Origin: Alloprevotella sp. OH1205_COT-284
GTDB taxonomy: Bacteria; Bacteroidota; Bacteroidia; Bacteroidales; Bacteroidaceae
NCBI RefSeq assembly: GCF_003859795.1
Contig: NZ_RQYI01000006.1
Span: forward strand, 26,429-90,428
Length of the DNA: 64,000 bases
Direction of reading: 5' to 3'
A program made the translations under genes and the position numbers. Shown in pieces: positions 37,777 through 48,152 of this stretch. The stretch's first letter is position 1. Each line of letters begins with the position of its first letter. The notes beneath the pieces were generated by a model. It was not told the origin of the DNA. It saw only the letters and a list, made by a program, of their open reading frames with translations, and made no database searches.

Positions 37777-37807
37777 TTTGCGGTTCACACAATAAATAGT
37801 ATTTTTG
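37777..37807 (+). promoter_or_regulatory. promoter of the 107-aa secreted protein
   Basis: TTTG (37777-37780), 19 bp, TATTTTTG (37800-37807), a full consensus match. The predicted leader is only about 15-20 nt. Confidence 0.8.
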
Positions 37808-37830
37808 TCGATATTGAAAGACGAATATCC

Positions 37831-38154
37831 ATGAAAACTGCACTGTTCCATATCGCCCTCGCTCTCTCCGCGTGTTGTGGCCTTGCTTCCCCTGCAAGGG
37901 CGGCAGAGCCGGTGATGCTTCCGCCGAGCGGCCTCGAAGCGGCTCCGAACGAAGGCATCATCATCAGTGTGAAAGACAACCAAATCCGCATCCAAAACGC
38001 CGAAGGTCTTCACCTCGAAATCTATAACGTGGCAGGAATGAAAGTGGCCTCGCAACGCATAGAAACCGCGGACAAGACCGTCACCGCCAACCTCACAAGA
38101 GGCATTTATATCGTCAAAGTGGGCAAAGTGGCACGGCGCATCAACATTCTTTGA
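37831..38154 (+). CDS. small secreted protein consisting of a T9SS type A-like sorting domain
   Basis: 107 residues with a signal peptide (MKTALFHIALALSACCGLASPARA), a short linker, then about 65 residues with the pattern of type IX secretion C-terminal domains. The key strings are LHLEIYNVAGMKVASQ and LTRGIYIVKVGKVARRINIL. There is no cargo domain in front of the sorting module. It has its own promoter and a strong terminator downstream, so it is a deliberate single-gene unit rather than a fragment. Confidence 0.8.
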   Translation: MKTALFHIALALSACCGLASPARAAEPVMLPPSGLEAAPNEGIIISVKDNQIRIQNAEGLHLEIYNVAGMKVASQRIETADKTVTANLTRGIYIVKVGKVARRINIL

Positions 38155-38271
38155 TAAAGGAGACTATACTCTTCCACAAAAGAGGGATGCGCTCTGAAAA
38201 GACTGTCCTCTTTCATTCAAGATGCACTCGATAGCCACTTTTCATAAAACCATTCGTTTTACCACCTACGA

Positions 38272-38316
38272 CAAAGGGCTGTACCAAACATATTTTGGTA
38301 CAGCCCTTTGTTATTG
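38272..38316 (+). terminator. terminator after the 107-aa gene
   Basis: A near-perfect 17-bp stem (CAAAGGGCTGTACCAAA with TTTGGTACAGCCCTTTG) with a short loop, followed by TTATTG. Confidence 0.85.
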
Positions 38317-38372
38317 TCGCCACATGAGCTAACGAAACACTCTATAAAAGGCTGCCTATTTCGGTTGGATAC

Positions 38373-38408
38373 AAAAAATCCTCATACCCTTGTAAAGTAT
38401 GAGGATTT
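38373..38408 (-). terminator. terminator of the ribosomal protein cluster
   Basis: On the minus strand the 12-bp stem AAATCCTCATAC/GTATGAGGATTT is followed by a T-run, 19 bp after the rplQ stop. Confidence 0.9.
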
Positions 38409-38426
38409 GCAATAAGTATATTGGTG

Positions 38427-38933
38427 TTATTCTGCAGTCTTTTCTTCTACTGCGGCCTCTGCCTCTACGGCAGGAGCTTCGGCGGTTTCGGCTGCAACTT
38501 CGGCAGGAGCAGCTTCTGCAACCTTTCTGGAACGACGAGTACGCTTGGCCTTCTTTTCAGTCTTGGCCATGTTCTCGTTGTAATCAACCAACTCGATGAA
38601 GCACATGGGTGCTGCGTCCTGAGCGCGGAAACCGGTTTTGATGATGCGGGTGTAACCGCCGGGACGATCGGCAACCTTTACACTGACTTCCTTGAAAAGT
38701 TCAGTGACGGCATACTTATCTTTGAGGTAAGAGAACACTACGCGACGGCTGTTGGTGGTGTCCTGCTTAGACTTGGTGATAAGAGGCTCGACGTACTTCT
38801 TCAACGCCTTTGCCTTAGCGACAGTCGTAGTGATTCTTTTGTGCTTGATCAACGATACGGCCATATTGGCAAGCATGGCAGAACGATGAGAAGCAGTACG
38901 ACTGAGATGATTGAATTTCTTATTGTGTCTCAT
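38427..38933 (-). CDS. rplQ: 50S ribosomal protein L17 with acidic tail
   Basis: 168 residues. The L17 core occupies about residues 1-120 ([40 protein letters not shown]). The tail (about 135-168) is Ala/Glu-rich ([20 protein letters not shown]) and absent from the 127-residue E. coli protein; such tails are common in Bacteroidetes. It is last in the alpha operon, 56 bp after rpoA. Confidence 0.97.
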   Translation of the reverse strand: MRHNKKFNHLSRTASHRSAMLANMAVSLIKHKRITTTVAKAKALKKYVEPLITKSKQDTTNSRRVVFSYLKDKYAVTELFKEVSVKVADRPGGYTRIIKTGFRAQDAAPMCFIELVDYNENMAKTEKKAKRTRRSRKVAEAAPAEVAAETAEAPAVEAEAAVEEKTAE

Positions 38934-38989
38934 TGATGTACTTGTTTTAATTAGGATAGTTGATTAACCACTGTGCACAGAGGCCGAGG

Positions 38990-39982
38990 TTAGTCCTTGT
39001 CCAATTTGTATTTGGTAATGTCGGTTCCAAACGACAGATTCAGACTCTCGAGCAAATCATCAAGCTCAGTGAGCGATTTCCTACCGAAGTTGCGGAATTT
39101 GAGGAGGTCGTTCTTGTTGTATTGAACGAGGTCGCCGAGGGTCTCGACGTCGGCGGCTTTCAAGCAATTGAGCGCGCGAACGGAGAGGTTCATGTCGACG
39201 AGCTTCGTTTTGAGCAACTGACGCATGTGAAGCACTTCTTCATCAAATTCTTCGTTGTCGGCATCGGGTGCGTCATCAACGGTGATCTTCTCGTCGGAGA
39301 AGAGCATGAAATGATAAATTAGGATCTTCGCAGCCTCTTTGAGGGCATCTTTCGGGTGAATGGAACCGTCCGTGGAAACTTCGAGCACGAGTTTGTCGTA
39401 GTCGGTCTTCTGCTCTACGCGGAAAGGCTCTACGGCGTACTTGACGTTACGGATGGGGGTGTAAATGGAGTCGATGGGAATTACGTTGACGTCGGTGCAG
39501 AACTCGCGATTTTCATCAGCGGGGACATATCCGCGACCCTTGTTGATCGTAACCTCAATCGTCATCGTGGCTTTGGAGTCCAAATGGCAAATGGTGAGTT
39601 CGGGGTTGAGCACCTCGAAACCGGAAAGTTGCTTTCCGATGTCACCTGCATTGAACTCTGTGGAGTTCGAGATGGTGATACTTGCTTTCTCTGTCTCGAA
39701 TTCTTCTACTAACTGTTTGAAGCGAACTTGCTTCAACTTGAGAATGATGTTGGTTACGTCCTCCTTCACTCCGGGCACGGAAGCAAACTCGTGTTCCACG
39801 CCGTCAATTTTGATAGCGCAAATCGCGAAACCTTCCAGTGAAGAGAGCAGGATGCGACGCAAAGCATTTCCGACGGTTGTACCGAAACCGGGCTCCAAAG
39901 GACGGAATTCAAACTTTCCATACTTGGAGTCGTTTTCGAGCATGACTACCTTATCGGGCTTTTGGAATGCTAATATCGCCAT
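38990..39982 (-). CDS. rpoA: DNA-directed RNA polymerase subunit alpha
   Basis: 330 residues. The N-terminal dimerisation domain has [24 protein letters not shown] and [15 protein letters not shown]. The C-terminal domain (about 250-320) has [19 protein letters not shown] and [19 protein letters not shown], which contact UP elements and activators. Only parts are quoted. Length and order (rpsD-rpoA-rplQ) are standard. Confidence 0.98.
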   Translation of the reverse strand: MAILAFQKPDKVVMLENDSKYGKFEFRPLEPGFGTTVGNALRRILLSSLEGFAICAIKIDGVEHEFASVPGVKEDVTNIILKLKQVRFKQLVEEFETEKASITISNSTEFNAGDIGKQLSGFEVLNPELTICHLDSKATMTIEVTINKGRGYVPADENREFCTDVNVIPIDSIYTPIRNVKYAVEPFRVEQKTDYDKLVLEVSTDGSIHPKDALKEAAKILIYHFMLFSDEKITVDDAPDADNEEFDEEVLHMRQLLKTKLVDMNLSVRALNCLKAADVETLGDLVQYNKNDLLKFRNFGRKSLTELDDLLESLNLSFGTDITKYKLDKD

Positions 39983-40000
39983 GAAAAATCGTATTATGAA

Positions 40001-40594
40001 TTAGTTCTTAGAGTAGAGCTCGACAATCAGCTGTTCCTTGATGTTTTCAGGGATGTCAGCACGTTCGGGCTTGTGGAGGAGCTTACCGGACTTGGTAGCT
40101 TCGTCCCACTCGATCCAAGGATACTTGGAGTGGTTGAAACCTGCAAGGGCATCGGCCACCACTTCGAGCGATTTGGAACGCTCGCGAACTCCAACGATTT
40201 GACCGGGCTTTACGCTGTAAGAGGCGATATTGACCACACGACCGTCTACCGTGATGTGCTTATGGTTGACAAGCTGACGAGCGGCAGAGCGAGTGGGAGC
40301 GATTCCGAGGCGGTAAACCACGTTGTCAAGACGACATTCGAGGCTTTGGAGAAGAATCTCACCGGTAATACCGCTGGCAGCGGCAGCCTTATCGAAGAGG
40401 TTGCGGAACTGCTTTTCAAGAACGCCGTAGGTGTATTTTGCCTTCTGCTTCTCGGCGAGCATGACACCGTATTCGGAAGTCTTGCGGCGACGCACGTTTT
40501 GGTTGCGACCTTGCATGCGTTTGGTAGTGTTGCCAAAGATGTCTTCACCGAATTTGCGAGAAAGACGAACCTTAGGACCTGTATATCTTGCCAT
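40001..40594 (-). CDS. rpsD: 30S ribosomal protein S4
   Basis: 197 residues of the zinc-free S4 type ([20 protein letters not shown]). The S4 RNA-binding domain is at about 90-155 ([36 protein letters not shown]). It initiates 16S 5'-domain assembly and in many bacteria represses its own operon. It lies 38 bp after rpsK and 18 bp before rpoA. Confidence 0.98.
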   Translation of the reverse strand: MARYTGPKVRLSRKFGEDIFGNTTKRMQGRNQNVRRRKTSEYGVMLAEKQKAKYTYGVLEKQFRNLFDKAAAASGITGEILLQSLECRLDNVVYRLGIAPTRSAARQLVNHKHITVDGRVVNIASYSVKPGQIVGVRERSKSLEVVADALAGFNHSKYPWIEWDEATKSGKLLHKPERADIPENIKEQLIVELYSKN

Positions 40595-40632
40595 AGTTTA
40601 ATATCTTTGTTTTTCGTTCAACAATTGGTCGA

Positions 40633-41022
40633 TTACACACGACGACGCTTGGGAGGACGGCAGCCGTTGTGGGGAAGAGGAGTAACGTCGATGATTTCGA
40701 CCACCTCTATACCGGCTCCGTGGCAGGCGCGGATGGCACTTTCACGACCGTTTCCGGGGCCTTTGACATAAGCTTTCACTTTGCGAAGACCGAGATCGTA
40801 AGCTACTTTGGCGCAATCCTGAGCGGCCATTTGAGCAGCGTAGGGAGTGTTCTTCTTAGAACCGCGGAATCCCATTTTACCGGCACTCGACCAAGAGATA
40901 ACCTGACCTTCGCCGTTGGCGAGTGATACGATGATATTGTTGAAAGAGCTGTGAACGTGAAGCTGACCTTGTGCATCAACCTTTACGTTTCTCTTTTTTG
41001 CAGAGACTGTTTTCTTTGCCAT
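40633..41022 (-). CDS. rpsK: 30S ribosomal protein S11
   Basis: 129 residues with the S11 platform-domain motifs [34 protein letters not shown] and C-terminal [18 protein letters not shown]. It follows rpsM by 10 bp. Confidence 0.98.
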   Translation of the reverse strand: MAKKTVSAKKRNVKVDAQGQLHVHSSFNNIIVSLANGEGQVISWSSAGKMGFRGSKKNTPYAAQMAAQDCAKVAYDLGLRKVKAYVKGPGNGRESAIRACHGAGIEVVEIIDVTPLPHNGCRPPKRRRV

Positions 41023-41032
41023 AATTTACAGA

Positions 41033-41413
41033 TTATTTAGTAGCCTTCTTCTTGTTAGCAACAGTCTTCTTGCGACCCTTGCGAGTACGAGCATTGTTTT
41101 TCGTGCTCTGTCCGCGAAGGGGAAGACCGATACGATGACGGACACCACGGTAGCAACCGATATCCATAAGACGCTTGATGTTCAGCTGAACTTCGGAGCG
41201 AAGATCACCCTCCACTTTGAATTCTGCGCCAATGATTTCACGGATTTTGGCGGCTTGATCGTCCGTCCAATCCTTTACTTTGATGTCTCTGTCAATGCCG
41301 GCTTTGTCAAGGATTTTTGCCGAGCTACTACGACCGATACCATAGATATAGGTCAAAGCGATTTCGCCTCGCTTATTCTGAGGTAAATCAACACCAACAA
41401 TTCTTATTGCCAT
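41033..41413 (-). CDS. rpsM: 30S ribosomal protein S13
   Basis: 126 residues. [20 protein letters not shown] and the helix-two-turn-helix [18 protein letters not shown] are characteristic. The basic tail [20 protein letters not shown] reaches the P-site tRNA. It follows rpmJ by 29 bp. Confidence 0.98.
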   Translation of the reverse strand: MAIRIVGVDLPQNKRGEIALTYIYGIGRSSSAKILDKAGIDRDIKVKDWTDDQAAKIREIIGAEFKVEGDLRSEVQLNIKRLMDIGCYRGVRHRIGLPLRGQSTKNNARTRKGRKKTVANKKKATK

Positions 41414-41442
41414 ATACTTATTTTTGTTTTTTGCAAGTTGGA

Positions 41443-41559
41443 TTAACCCTGACGAGTCTTAAACTTAGGGTTCTTCTTGTTAATCACATAGAGGCGGCCC
41501 TTGCGACGTACGATTTTGCAGTCGGCAGTGCGCTTCTTCAAGGATGCTCTTGTTTTCAT
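41443..41559 (-). CDS. rpmJ: 50S ribosomal protein L36 (zinc-free form)
   Basis: 38 residues: [20 protein letters not shown], then [18 protein letters not shown]. Only one of the cysteines of the zinc-ribbon form (C..C...C....H) remains (Cys14), so this is a C-minus L36. It sits in its usual place between infA and rpsM. Confidence 0.95.
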   Translation of the reverse strand: MKTRASLKKRTADCKIVRRKGRLYVINKKNPKFKTRQG

Positions 41560-41574
41560 ATCTTGATTGTTTTT

Positions 41575-41793
41575 TTATTTGTATCGGAAAACGATTCTGC
41601 CTTTCGACAAATCGTACGGGCTCATTTCAACCTTCACCTTGTCGCCGGGAAGAATTTTAATGTAGTGCATACGCATCTTTCCGGAGATATGAGCGGTGAT
41701 GGGGTGACCGTTCTCTAACTCTACACGGAACATTGCGTTGCTCAAAGCCTCAATGATCGTTCCGTCTTGTTCAATTGCAGTTTGTTTAGCCAT
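41575..41793 (-). CDS. infA: translation initiation factor IF-1
   Basis: 72 residues, an OB-fold of standard length ([53 protein letters not shown]). It occupies the 30S A site during initiation. It lies between map and rpmJ. Confidence 0.98.
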   Translation of the reverse strand: MAKQTAIEQDGTIIEALSNAMFRVELENGHPITAHISGKMRMHYIKILPGDKVKVEMSPYDLSKGRIVFRYK

Positions 41794-41809
41794 ATTTCTG
41801 ATGAGAGAT

Positions 41810-42610
41810 TTAATAGAGATGTCCTTCTATCTCTTCGATGATGTCGAAGGTCGAAAGGATGTCCGCTTTTCCATTGTGAATGGCAATGGTGTGCTCAAAA
41901 TGAGCGGCGGGTTTTCGATCGCGAGTGATCACGCTCCACTGATCGGGAAGTAATCCGATTTCGGGAGAACCGAGCGTTATCATCGGTTCGATGGCGATGC
42001 AGAGTCCGTTTTTCAGCTGTTTGCCCGTTCCGGGACGTCCATAATTGGGAACAGCCGGATCTTCATGCATTTCGCGCCCGATGCCGTGACCGACAAATTC
42101 ACGTACCACTCCATAACCCAAAGGCTCGCAATGACTCTGAACGGCATAACCGATATCGCCAATACGACGGCCGGGAAGGGCGGTTTCGATGGCTTTGTAA
42201 AGACTGTCTTTCGTGGCGCGAAGCAAACCTTTGACTTCCTCACTCACTTCTCCAACACAAAAAGTGTAGGCAGAGTCTCCGCAAAATCCATTGAGCAACG
42301 TGCCGCAGTCTACCGAAACGATGTCGCCATCGCGGAGGGGCTCGTCAGTGGGAATTCCGTGAACCACGCACTCATTGACCGAAGTACAAAGTGAGGCGGG
42401 GAAAGGATCGGCGTCTTTGAAACTCGCAGGGAATCCCTTAAAAGTCGGGATGGCTCCGTGATCGCGAATGAATTGTTCGGCCAAGGTGTCTAACTGACGT
42501 GTAGACACGCCCGGCTTCACATGTTTTGCGATTTCTGCGAGTGTTGCGCTGACCAATAAATTGGCTTTGCGCAACAACTCTATTTCTTCTTCTGTTTTCA
42601 GATAAATCAT
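41810..42610 (-). CDS. map: type I methionine aminopeptidase
   Basis: 266 residues with the pita-bread fold. The metal ligands are the Asp pair in [20 protein letters not shown], His in [14 protein letters not shown], Glu in CIAIEPMI and Glu in [10 protein letters not shown]. It removes the initiator Met from nascent proteins. It lies between secY (21 bp upstream) and infA, the standard Bacteroidetes arrangement. It has no N-terminal SH3/zinc extension. Confidence 0.97.
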   Translation of the reverse strand: MIYLKTEEEIELLRKANLLVSATLAEIAKHVKPGVSTRQLDTLAEQFIRDHGAIPTFKGFPASFKDADPFPASLCTSVNECVVHGIPTDEPLRDGDIVSVDCGTLLNGFCGDSAYTFCVGEVSEEVKGLLRATKDSLYKAIETALPGRRIGDIGYAVQSHCEPLGYGVVREFVGHGIGREMHEDPAVPNYGRPGTGKQLKNGLCIAIEPMITLGSPEIGLLPDQWSVITRDRKPAAHFEHTIAIHNGKADILSTFDIIEEIEGHLY

Positions 42611-42631
42611 CTGATTAACGTTCGATTGGCC

Positions 42632-43969
42632 TTATACGTTTGAACGGTTGCGTGTGTGTCCTGCGTTGAGCATTCGATCATAGTTGCGCACAGACATATG
42701 ACTGTCGATTTGTTGAAGTGTGTCGAGAACCACTCCGACAAGAATGAGCAACGACGTGCCACCAAAGAATTGTGCAAATCCCTGAGTGATGCCGAAGAAG
42801 CCGGCAAAAGTGGGGAGAATGGCAATCAAAGCAATGAAGAGCGAACCGGGCAAGGTGAGATGTGACATCACATTGTCGATATAGTCTGCGGTATCCTTAC
42901 CGGGCTTAACTCCGGGAATGAAACCGTTGTTGCGCTTCATGTCTTCCGCCATTTGCACGGGGTTCATGGTGATGGCCGTGTAGAAATAGGTGAAAGCTAC
43001 AATGAGGAATACAAACACGAGGTTGTAAAGCACACTGGAATGATCAAGGAACTGATGAAGCACCGGATTTTGACTTCCGGACAACTGTACCAGCATCATG
43101 GGAATAAACATGATGGCTTGGGCAAAGATGATGGGCATCACGTTGGCAGCAAAAAGTTTGAGAGGGATGTACTGACGTGCACCGCCAACTTGATTTTGGC
43201 CTTTTCCTTCAATTCGTTTAGCGTACTGTACAGGAACTTTACGCACCGCCCTTACCAAAAGAATGGCCACTGCCATCACCGCAACCAATGCAATGATCTC
43301 AACGAGAAACTTGATCAGTCCGCCACCGGCTGCACCCGAAAGTGCAGTAGTAGCTTCTTGAACGAAAGAAACCGGGAGGCGAGCAATGATACCGATCATG
43401 ATGATCACAGAAACACCGTTGCCGATGCCACGATCTGTGATTCGCTCACCCAACCAGAGAACAAACATGGATCCTGCGGTGAGGATAATGGTTGAAGACA
43501 ACATAAAGCCGAAACCATCACCCATCAAAAACGCACCGCTTCCTTCGGTTTGCTTTTTGAGATAGAGCAAATAGGCGGGGGCTTGGAAAGCGAGAATAAG
43601 CAAAGTCAAAATACGCGTGTATTGATTGATCTTGCGACGGCCGCTTTCACCTTCGCGTTGCATCTTTTGGAAATAGGGAACTGCAACAGCCAAGAGTTGA
43701 ATAACAATCGAAGCTGTGATGTAGGGCATAATACCCAAAGCAAAGATTGAAGCTTGAGAGAATGCACCACCAGAGAACATGTTGAGGAGCGACATCAAGC
43801 CACCCTTCGTCTGTTCCTGCAGCTGAGCCAAAGCATTGGAGTCGATACCGGGAAGCACCACGGTCGATCCAAAACGATAAATGGCCACGAACAGAATGGT
43901 GATGAGGATGCGCATACGCAAGTCCTCAATGCGCCAAATGTTCTTGAGAGTTTCGATTATTTTTTTCAT
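42632..43969 (-). CDS. secY: preprotein translocase subunit SecY
   Basis: 445 residues and ten membrane helices. The N-terminus is KKIIETLKNIWRIEDLRMRI, with the plug-region FGSTVVLPGIDSN, ALGIMPYITASIVIQLL and late FAQFFGGTSLLILVGVVLDT. It forms the Sec channel with SecE and SecG; secG lies at 60942. It is located between rplO and map as usual. Confidence 0.98.
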   Translation of the reverse strand: MKKIIETLKNIWRIEDLRMRILITILFVAIYRFGSTVVLPGIDSNALAQLQEQTKGGLMSLLNMFSGGAFSQASIFALGIMPYITASIVIQLLAVAVPYFQKMQREGESGRRKINQYTRILTLLILAFQAPAYLLYLKKQTEGSGAFLMGDGFGFMLSSTIILTAGSMFVLWLGERITDRGIGNGVSVIIMIGIIARLPVSFVQEATTALSGAAGGGLIKFLVEIIALVAVMAVAILLVRAVRKVPVQYAKRIEGKGQNQVGGARQYIPLKLFAANVMPIIFAQAIMFIPMMLVQLSGSQNPVLHQFLDHSSVLYNLVFVFLIVAFTYFYTAITMNPVQMAEDMKRNNGFIPGVKPGKDTADYIDNVMSHLTLPGSLFIALIAILPTFAGFFGITQGFAQFFGGTSLLILVGVVLDTLQQIDSHMSVRNYDRMLNAGHTRNRSNV

Positions 43970-43993
43970 TCGACTCTTAGATTTACGTTAGTT

Positions 43994-44440
43994 TTAGAGT
44001 TTCGTAGCAGTACCTCCGGCAGCCGTAATGGCAGCTTCGGCACTCTTCGAGAAAGCATGAGCTTCAACAGTGAGTTTGGTTTTGAGTTCACCGTTACCGA
44101 GGACTTTAACAAGTGTTTTGGTGTTGATGAAGCCGGCTTCAAGCAGTTCGTTCAAACCGATTTTTTCGAGGTTCTTGGCCTCGGAAAGGGTTTGAAGCGT
44201 GCTCAAATTGATCGCCTTGTATTCTACACGGTTGATGTTCTTGAAACCAAACTTGGGAAGACGACGTTGGAGGGGCATCTGACCACCTTCGAAACCAATC
44301 TTCTTGCTGTAGCCGGAGCGTGACTTGGCACCCTTATGACCGCGAGTAGAGGTACCGCCCAAGCCGGAGCCGGGACCGCGACCAATGCGCTTGCGAGTCT
44401 GAGTTGAGCCGTTTGCAGGCTTAAGAGTATGTAATTTCAT
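43994..44440 (-). CDS. rplO: 50S ribosomal protein L15
   Basis: 148 residues. The Gly-rich N-terminus GSTQTRKRIGRGPGSGLGGT and GYSKKIGFEGGQMPLQRRLP are diagnostic. It lies 18 bp after rpmD and 24 bp before secY. Confidence 0.98.
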   Translation of the reverse strand: MKLHTLKPANGSTQTRKRIGRGPGSGLGGTSTRGHKGAKSRSGYSKKIGFEGGQMPLQRRLPKFGFKNINRVEYKAINLSTLQTLSEAKNLEKIGLNELLEAGFINTKTLVKVLGNGELKTKLTVEAHAFSKSAEAAITAAGGTATKL

Positions 44441-44458
44441 AATGTCGTTACGTTTTTA

Positions 44459-44635
44459 TTATTCTACAACAGTTACCAAGTGGTGAACCTTGCGAACCAT
44501 ACCGCGAGAACAGGCATTGTCTTCGAGTTCAACTACTTGATAGAGCTTGGTGAGGCCGAGCGCATCAAGGGTGCGCTTTTGATCGATGGAAGCACCGATA
44601 CGGCTGCGAGTTTGCTTGATCTTTATAGTTGCCAT
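44459..44635 (-). CDS. rpmD: 50S ribosomal protein L30
   Basis: 58 residues, standard length (MATIKIKQTRSRIGASIDQK, then LGLTKLYQVVELEDNACSRG, ending HHLVTVVE). It sits between rpsE (5 bp) and rplO (18 bp). Confidence 0.96.
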   Translation of the reverse strand: MATIKIKQTRSRIGASIDQKRTLDALGLTKLYQVVELEDNACSRGMVRKVHHLVTVVE

Positions 44636-44640
44636 AATGA

Positions 44641-45147
44641 TTAACCTCTGAAAACTTTATCCATGGATATTCCGCGATGCTGGGCGACAGTGCGTGCATC
44701 ACGCATTTCTGCAAGTGCGGCGATGGTGGCCTTTACAAGGTTGTGGGGGTTGGAAGAACCCTTCGACTTGGCAAGGACATTGTGAATGCCGACGCTTTCG
44801 AGCACGGGGCGCATAGCACCACCGGCTACAACTCCGGTACCTTCGGCAGCGGGGAGAAGCAACACCTCTGCTCCACCATAGCGAGCAGCTTGCTCGTGGG
44901 GAACGGTGCCCTTGATTACGGGAACCTTAACGAGGTTTTTCTTGGCAGCTTCCACGCCTTTGGCAATGGCAGCGGTTACTTCACCGGCTTTACCGAGACC
45001 GTAACCGATCACTCCCTTTCCGTCTCCCACTACCACAATGGCAGCGAACGTAAAGGTGCGACCACCCTTAGTTACCTTTGTCACACGATTGATAGCAACG
45101 AGTCTATCTTTCAATTCTTCATTGTTTGCGTTTACTCTGTTTGCCAT
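44641..45147 (-). CDS. rpsE: 30S ribosomal protein S5
   Basis: 168 residues. The double-stranded RNA-binding half has [20 protein letters not shown] and the C-terminal half has [20 protein letters not shown] and [20 protein letters not shown]. It lines the mRNA entry and helps fidelity. It starts 5 bp after the rplR stop. Confidence 0.98.
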   Translation of the reverse strand: MANRVNANNEELKDRLVAINRVTKVTKGGRTFTFAAIVVVGDGKGVIGYGLGKAGEVTAAIAKGVEAAKKNLVKVPVIKGTVPHEQAARYGGAEVLLLPAAEGTGVVAGGAMRPVLESVGIHNVLAKSKGSSNPHNLVKATIAALAEMRDARTVAQHRGISMDKVFRG

Positions 45148-45152
45148 AATCC

Positions 45153-45497
45153 TTAGAATTTGAGTCCACCATTACGAGCGCCTTCGGCAACTTCCTTTAC
45201 GCGACCGTGGTAGAGGTAACCGTTACGGTCAAAAACTACAGTCGAAATTCCGGCTTCGATAGCCTTTTTAGCAACAGCTTCTCCTACTTTGAAAGCCTGT
45301 TCTTTCTTAGGACAGGCGTCAAGTCCAAGTGAAGAAGCGGCAACGAGTGTTTTACCGGTCTCGTCGTTGATGATCTGAACATAGATCTGCTTGTTGCTAC
45401 GGAACACGCTCATGCGAGGACGCTCGGTGGTTCCGGAGATTTTATTGCGTACGCGATACTTAATCTTAACGCGTCTTGCTTCTTTTTGTTTTGTCAT
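45153..45497 (-). CDS. rplR: 50S ribosomal protein L18
   Basis: 114 residues ([47 protein letters not shown]). It binds 5S rRNA with L5. It lies 20 bp after rplF. Confidence 0.98.
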   Translation of the reverse strand: MTKQKEARRVKIKYRVRNKISGTTERPRMSVFRSNKQIYVQIINDETGKTLVAASSLGLDACPKKEQAFKVGEAVAKKAIEAGISTVVFDRNGYLYHGRVKEVAEGARNGGLKF

Positions 45498-45517
45498 AAT
45501 CTTAGTCGTGATTAGAA

Positions 45518-46084
45518 TTACTTAGCACCTGCCGACTTACCGGACTTACGACGGATTTGCTCGCCGACATAGAGTACACCCTTACCCTTATAAGGTTCAG
45601 GTTTGCGGAAAGAGCGAATCTTGGCGCAAATGAGGCCGAGAAGTTGCTTGTCGCAAGAAGTGAGGCAAATATAGGGGTTCTTGTTACGCTCCATCTTGGT
45701 TTCCACAGAGACTTCCTTGGGAAGCTCAATGACGATGGGGTGGGTAAAACCTAACGAGAAGGTCACGCGGTTTCCTGCGTTTTCAACACGGAAACCAACA
45801 CCGACAAGTTCCATTTCTGCTTTATACTGCTCAGTCACGCCAACTACCATGTTGTTGACCAAAGCACGATAAAGGCCATGGAAAGCCTGCTTCTGCTTTT
45901 GTTCCACTTCGCTCTCTTCATTGATAGCGAAAGTGATCTGATCATTTTCGATTGTGACAGTGATAGAGGGATCAACAGCCTGAGAGAGTTCACCCTTCGG
46001 ACCTTTAACGGTCACTACATTATCCTGCAAAGTAACTTGTACGCCTGCGGGAATGTTAATCGGCAATTTACCAATTCTAGACAT
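45518..46084 (-). CDS. rplF: 50S ribosomal protein L6
   Basis: 188 residues starting [17 protein letters not shown]. The C-terminal signature [20 protein letters not shown] is intact. The open frame extends 11 codons upstream, but the Met at 46084 is the conserved start. It lies 17 bp after rpsH. Confidence 0.97.
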   Translation of the reverse strand: MSRIGKLPINIPAGVQVTLQDNVVTVKGPKGELSQAVDPSITVTIENDQITFAINEESEVEQKQKQAFHGLYRALVNNMVVGVTEQYKAEMELVGVGFRVENAGNRVTFSLGFTHPIVIELPKEVSVETKMERNKNPYICLTSCDKQLLGLICAKIRSFRKPEPYKGKGVLYVGEQIRRKSGKSAGAK

Positions 46085-46101
46085 TTTGTTCCTTCTTATT
46101 A

Positions 46102-46497
46102 TTAATATACATAGCAAAGAACCTCACCGCCGATTTTTTGGGTGGCCGCTTCTTTGTCAGTCATTACACCTTTGGACGTGGAAATGATGGCAACACCCAG
46201 TCCGTTAATAACACGCGGCATATCGCGGTAGCCGGTGTACTTACGCATACCGGGGGTAGATACGCGAATAAGACGCTTGATGGCACTTACCTTTGTAGAA
46301 GGATGATACTTCAAAGCGATCTTAATCGTTCCCTGAGGGCCGTCTTCTTCAAACTTGTAGTTGAGAATGTAGCCTTTTTCAAAAAGGATTTTGGTGATGT
46401 CCTTCTTCAAATTTGACGCAGGTACTTCCACAACGCGGTGTTTAGCTTGGATCGCGTTGCGAAGACGGGTCAAATAGTCTGCTATAGGATCTGTCAT
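46102..46497 (-). CDS. rpsH: 30S ribosomal protein S8
   Basis: 131 residues (DPIADYLTRLRNAIQAKHRV, KGVMTDKEAATQKIGGEVLC). A central 16S-domain binder and, in enterobacteria, the translational repressor of the spc operon. It lies 73 bp after rpsN. Confidence 0.98.
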   Translation of the reverse strand: MTDPIADYLTRLRNAIQAKHRVVEVPASNLKKDITKILFEKGYILNYKFEEDGPQGTIKIALKYHPSTKVSAIKRLIRVSTPGMRKYTGYRDMPRVINGLGVAIISTSKGVMTDKEAATQKIGGEVLCYVY

Positions 46498-46570
46498 TAT
46501 TGAGAGTTTAATTTATCGGGACTTTCCCGACAGTGTTAAAATTGAGAATTTGTCACGAAATGTGAGCGAC

Positions 46571-46873
46571 TTACCAAGAAGCCTTGCGAACGCCGGGAAT
46601 CAGACCTGCCGATGCCATTTCGCGGAACTGAATACGAGAAAGGCCGAAGAGGCGAATATAACCTTTGGGGCGACCCGTAATGGCGCAGCGGTTGTGCAAA
46701 CGGATGGGATTGGCGTTGCGGGGAATGGATTGGAGCTTTTGAGCTGCCTCGAAAGCTGCCTGAGGGTCATCGCTGGTATTTACGATTTTTTTGAGGGCAG
46801 CACGCTTGGCGGCATACTTAGCAACCATCTTGGCACGCTTGATTTCGCGTGCTTTCATTGATTCTTTTGCCAT
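46571..46873 (-). CDS. rpsN: 30S ribosomal protein S14 (long, zinc-free form)
   Basis: 100 residues. The C-terminal [20 protein letters not shown] and [11 protein letters not shown] are standard. The zinc-binding CxxC pairs of the short S14 type are absent, so this is the C-minus form, in keeping with the C-minus L36 in the same cluster. It lies 8 bp after rplE. Confidence 0.97.
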   Translation of the reverse strand: MAKESMKAREIKRAKMVAKYAAKRAALKKIVNTSDDPQAAFEAAQKLQSIPRNANPIRLHNRCAITGRPKGYIRLFGLSRIQFREMASAGLIPGVRKASW

Positions 46874-46881
46874 ATCGCGAA

Positions 46882-47436
46882 TTAGTTGTTTTTTGCGTTC
46901 TTAAAGGGAAGGCCGAACTCTTTGAGCAATGCGTAACCCTCTTCATCGGTAGCAGCAGAGGTAACGAACGTGATGTTCATACCGAGGATGCGGTCGATGG
47001 CGTCGATATTGATTTCAGGGAAAATGATTTGTTCCTGAATACCGAGGGTGTAGTTTCCGCGTCCGTCAAACTTGCTTTCGATACCCTTGAAGTCACGAAT
47101 ACGGGGAAGGGCTACACGAACGAGTTTTTCAAGGAATTCGTACATACGCTCACGACGAAGAGTAACCATCACACCGATAGGCATCTTCTTACGGAGCTTA
47201 AAGTTAGACACGTCCTTTTTAGAAACGGTAGCCACGGCTTTCTGGCCGGTGATGGCGGTCAATTCATTGATGGCAACATCAATGATTTTCTTATCTGCCG
47301 TTGCCATTCCGAGTCCTTGGTTGATCACGATCTTTTTGAGGACGGGAGTCTGCATGGAAGAAGAGTAGTTGAACTGCTTCATCAACGCGGGAGCGATGCG
47401 CTCCTTATATTCTTTCTTGAGTTGTGCTGTATTCAT
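46882..47436 (-). CDS. rplE: 50S ribosomal protein L5
   Basis: 184 residues ([60 protein letters not shown]). It contacts 5S rRNA and P-site tRNA. Its start overlaps the rplX stop by one base. Confidence 0.98.
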   Translation of the reverse strand: MNTAQLKKEYKERIAPALMKQFNYSSSMQTPVLKKIVINQGLGMATADKKIIDVAINELTAITGQKAVATVSKKDVSNFKLRKKMPIGVMVTLRRERMYEFLEKLVRVALPRIRDFKGIESKFDGRGNYTLGIQEQIIFPEINIDAIDRILGMNITFVTSAATDEEGYALLKEFGLPFKNAKNN

Positions 47437-47753
47437 TACTTAATCTCCTCTCCTGATTTTTTAGCGATTCGAACGAGTTTACCATCTTTGAGCTGGCGTC
47501 CGATACGAGTCGGTTTTCCGGTTTTGGGGTCAACCACGTTCAAGTTGGAAATATGAATAGGAGCTTCGGTCTTGACGAAACCACCCTGAGGATTTTTTGC
47601 ACTGGGCTTTTGGCTCTTTTGAACCATATTGACACCTTCCACGATGGCGCGTTGCTTATCAACGAGCACAAGGGTAACCACTCCGGTCTTTCCCTTATCC
47701 TTGCCTGCGAGCACGCAAACGGTGTCACCCTTCTTAATATGTAACTTACTCAT
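47436..47753 (-). CDS. rplX: 50S ribosomal protein L24
   Basis: 105 residues with a KOW motif ([20 protein letters not shown]) and [20 protein letters not shown]. An initiator of 50S assembly. It lies 31 bp after rplN. Confidence 0.98.
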   Translation of the reverse strand: MSKLHIKKGDTVCVLAGKDKGKTGVVTLVLVDKQRAIVEGVNMVQKSQKPSAKNPQGGFVKTEAPIHISNLNVVDPKTGKPTRIGRQLKDGKLVRIAKKSGEEIK

Positions 47754-47784
47754 TTGAGATGATAGTCTTTATACTGTTGGGGGA

Positions 47785-48150
47785 TTAGAGTACTTCGGGC
47801 GCCAAAGACACGACCTTCATGTTCACAGCACGAAGCTCACGGGCTACGGGGCCGAAGATACGGCTGCCTCTCAACTCACCGGCGTTGTTCAACAATACGC
47901 AGGCATTGTCATCAAAGCGGATGTAGGAACCGTCGGGACGACGGATTTCCTTCTTCGTGCGAACGATCAGGGCTTTTGAAACAGCACCTTTCTTAATATC
48001 ACTTGACGGAATCACGCTCTTCACAGAGACTACGATGACATCGCCTACGGAGGCGTAGCGACGACGAGTACCGCCGAGCACGCGAATGCAGAGTGCCTCA
48101 CGAGCACCGCTGTTATCGCAAACAGTTAATCTTGATTCTGACTGGATCAT
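47785..48150 (-). CDS. rplN: 50S ribosomal protein L14
   Basis: 121 residues ([31 protein letters not shown], ending [10 protein letters not shown]). It forms an intersubunit bridge. It starts 2 bp after the rpsQ stop. Confidence 0.98.
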   Translation of the reverse strand: MIQSESRLTVCDNSGAREALCIRVLGGTRRRYASVGDVIVVSVKSVIPSSDIKKGAVSKALIVRTKKEIRRPDGSYIRFDDNACVLLNNAGELRGSRIFGPVARELRAVNMKVVSLAPEVL

Positions 48151-48152
48151 AA

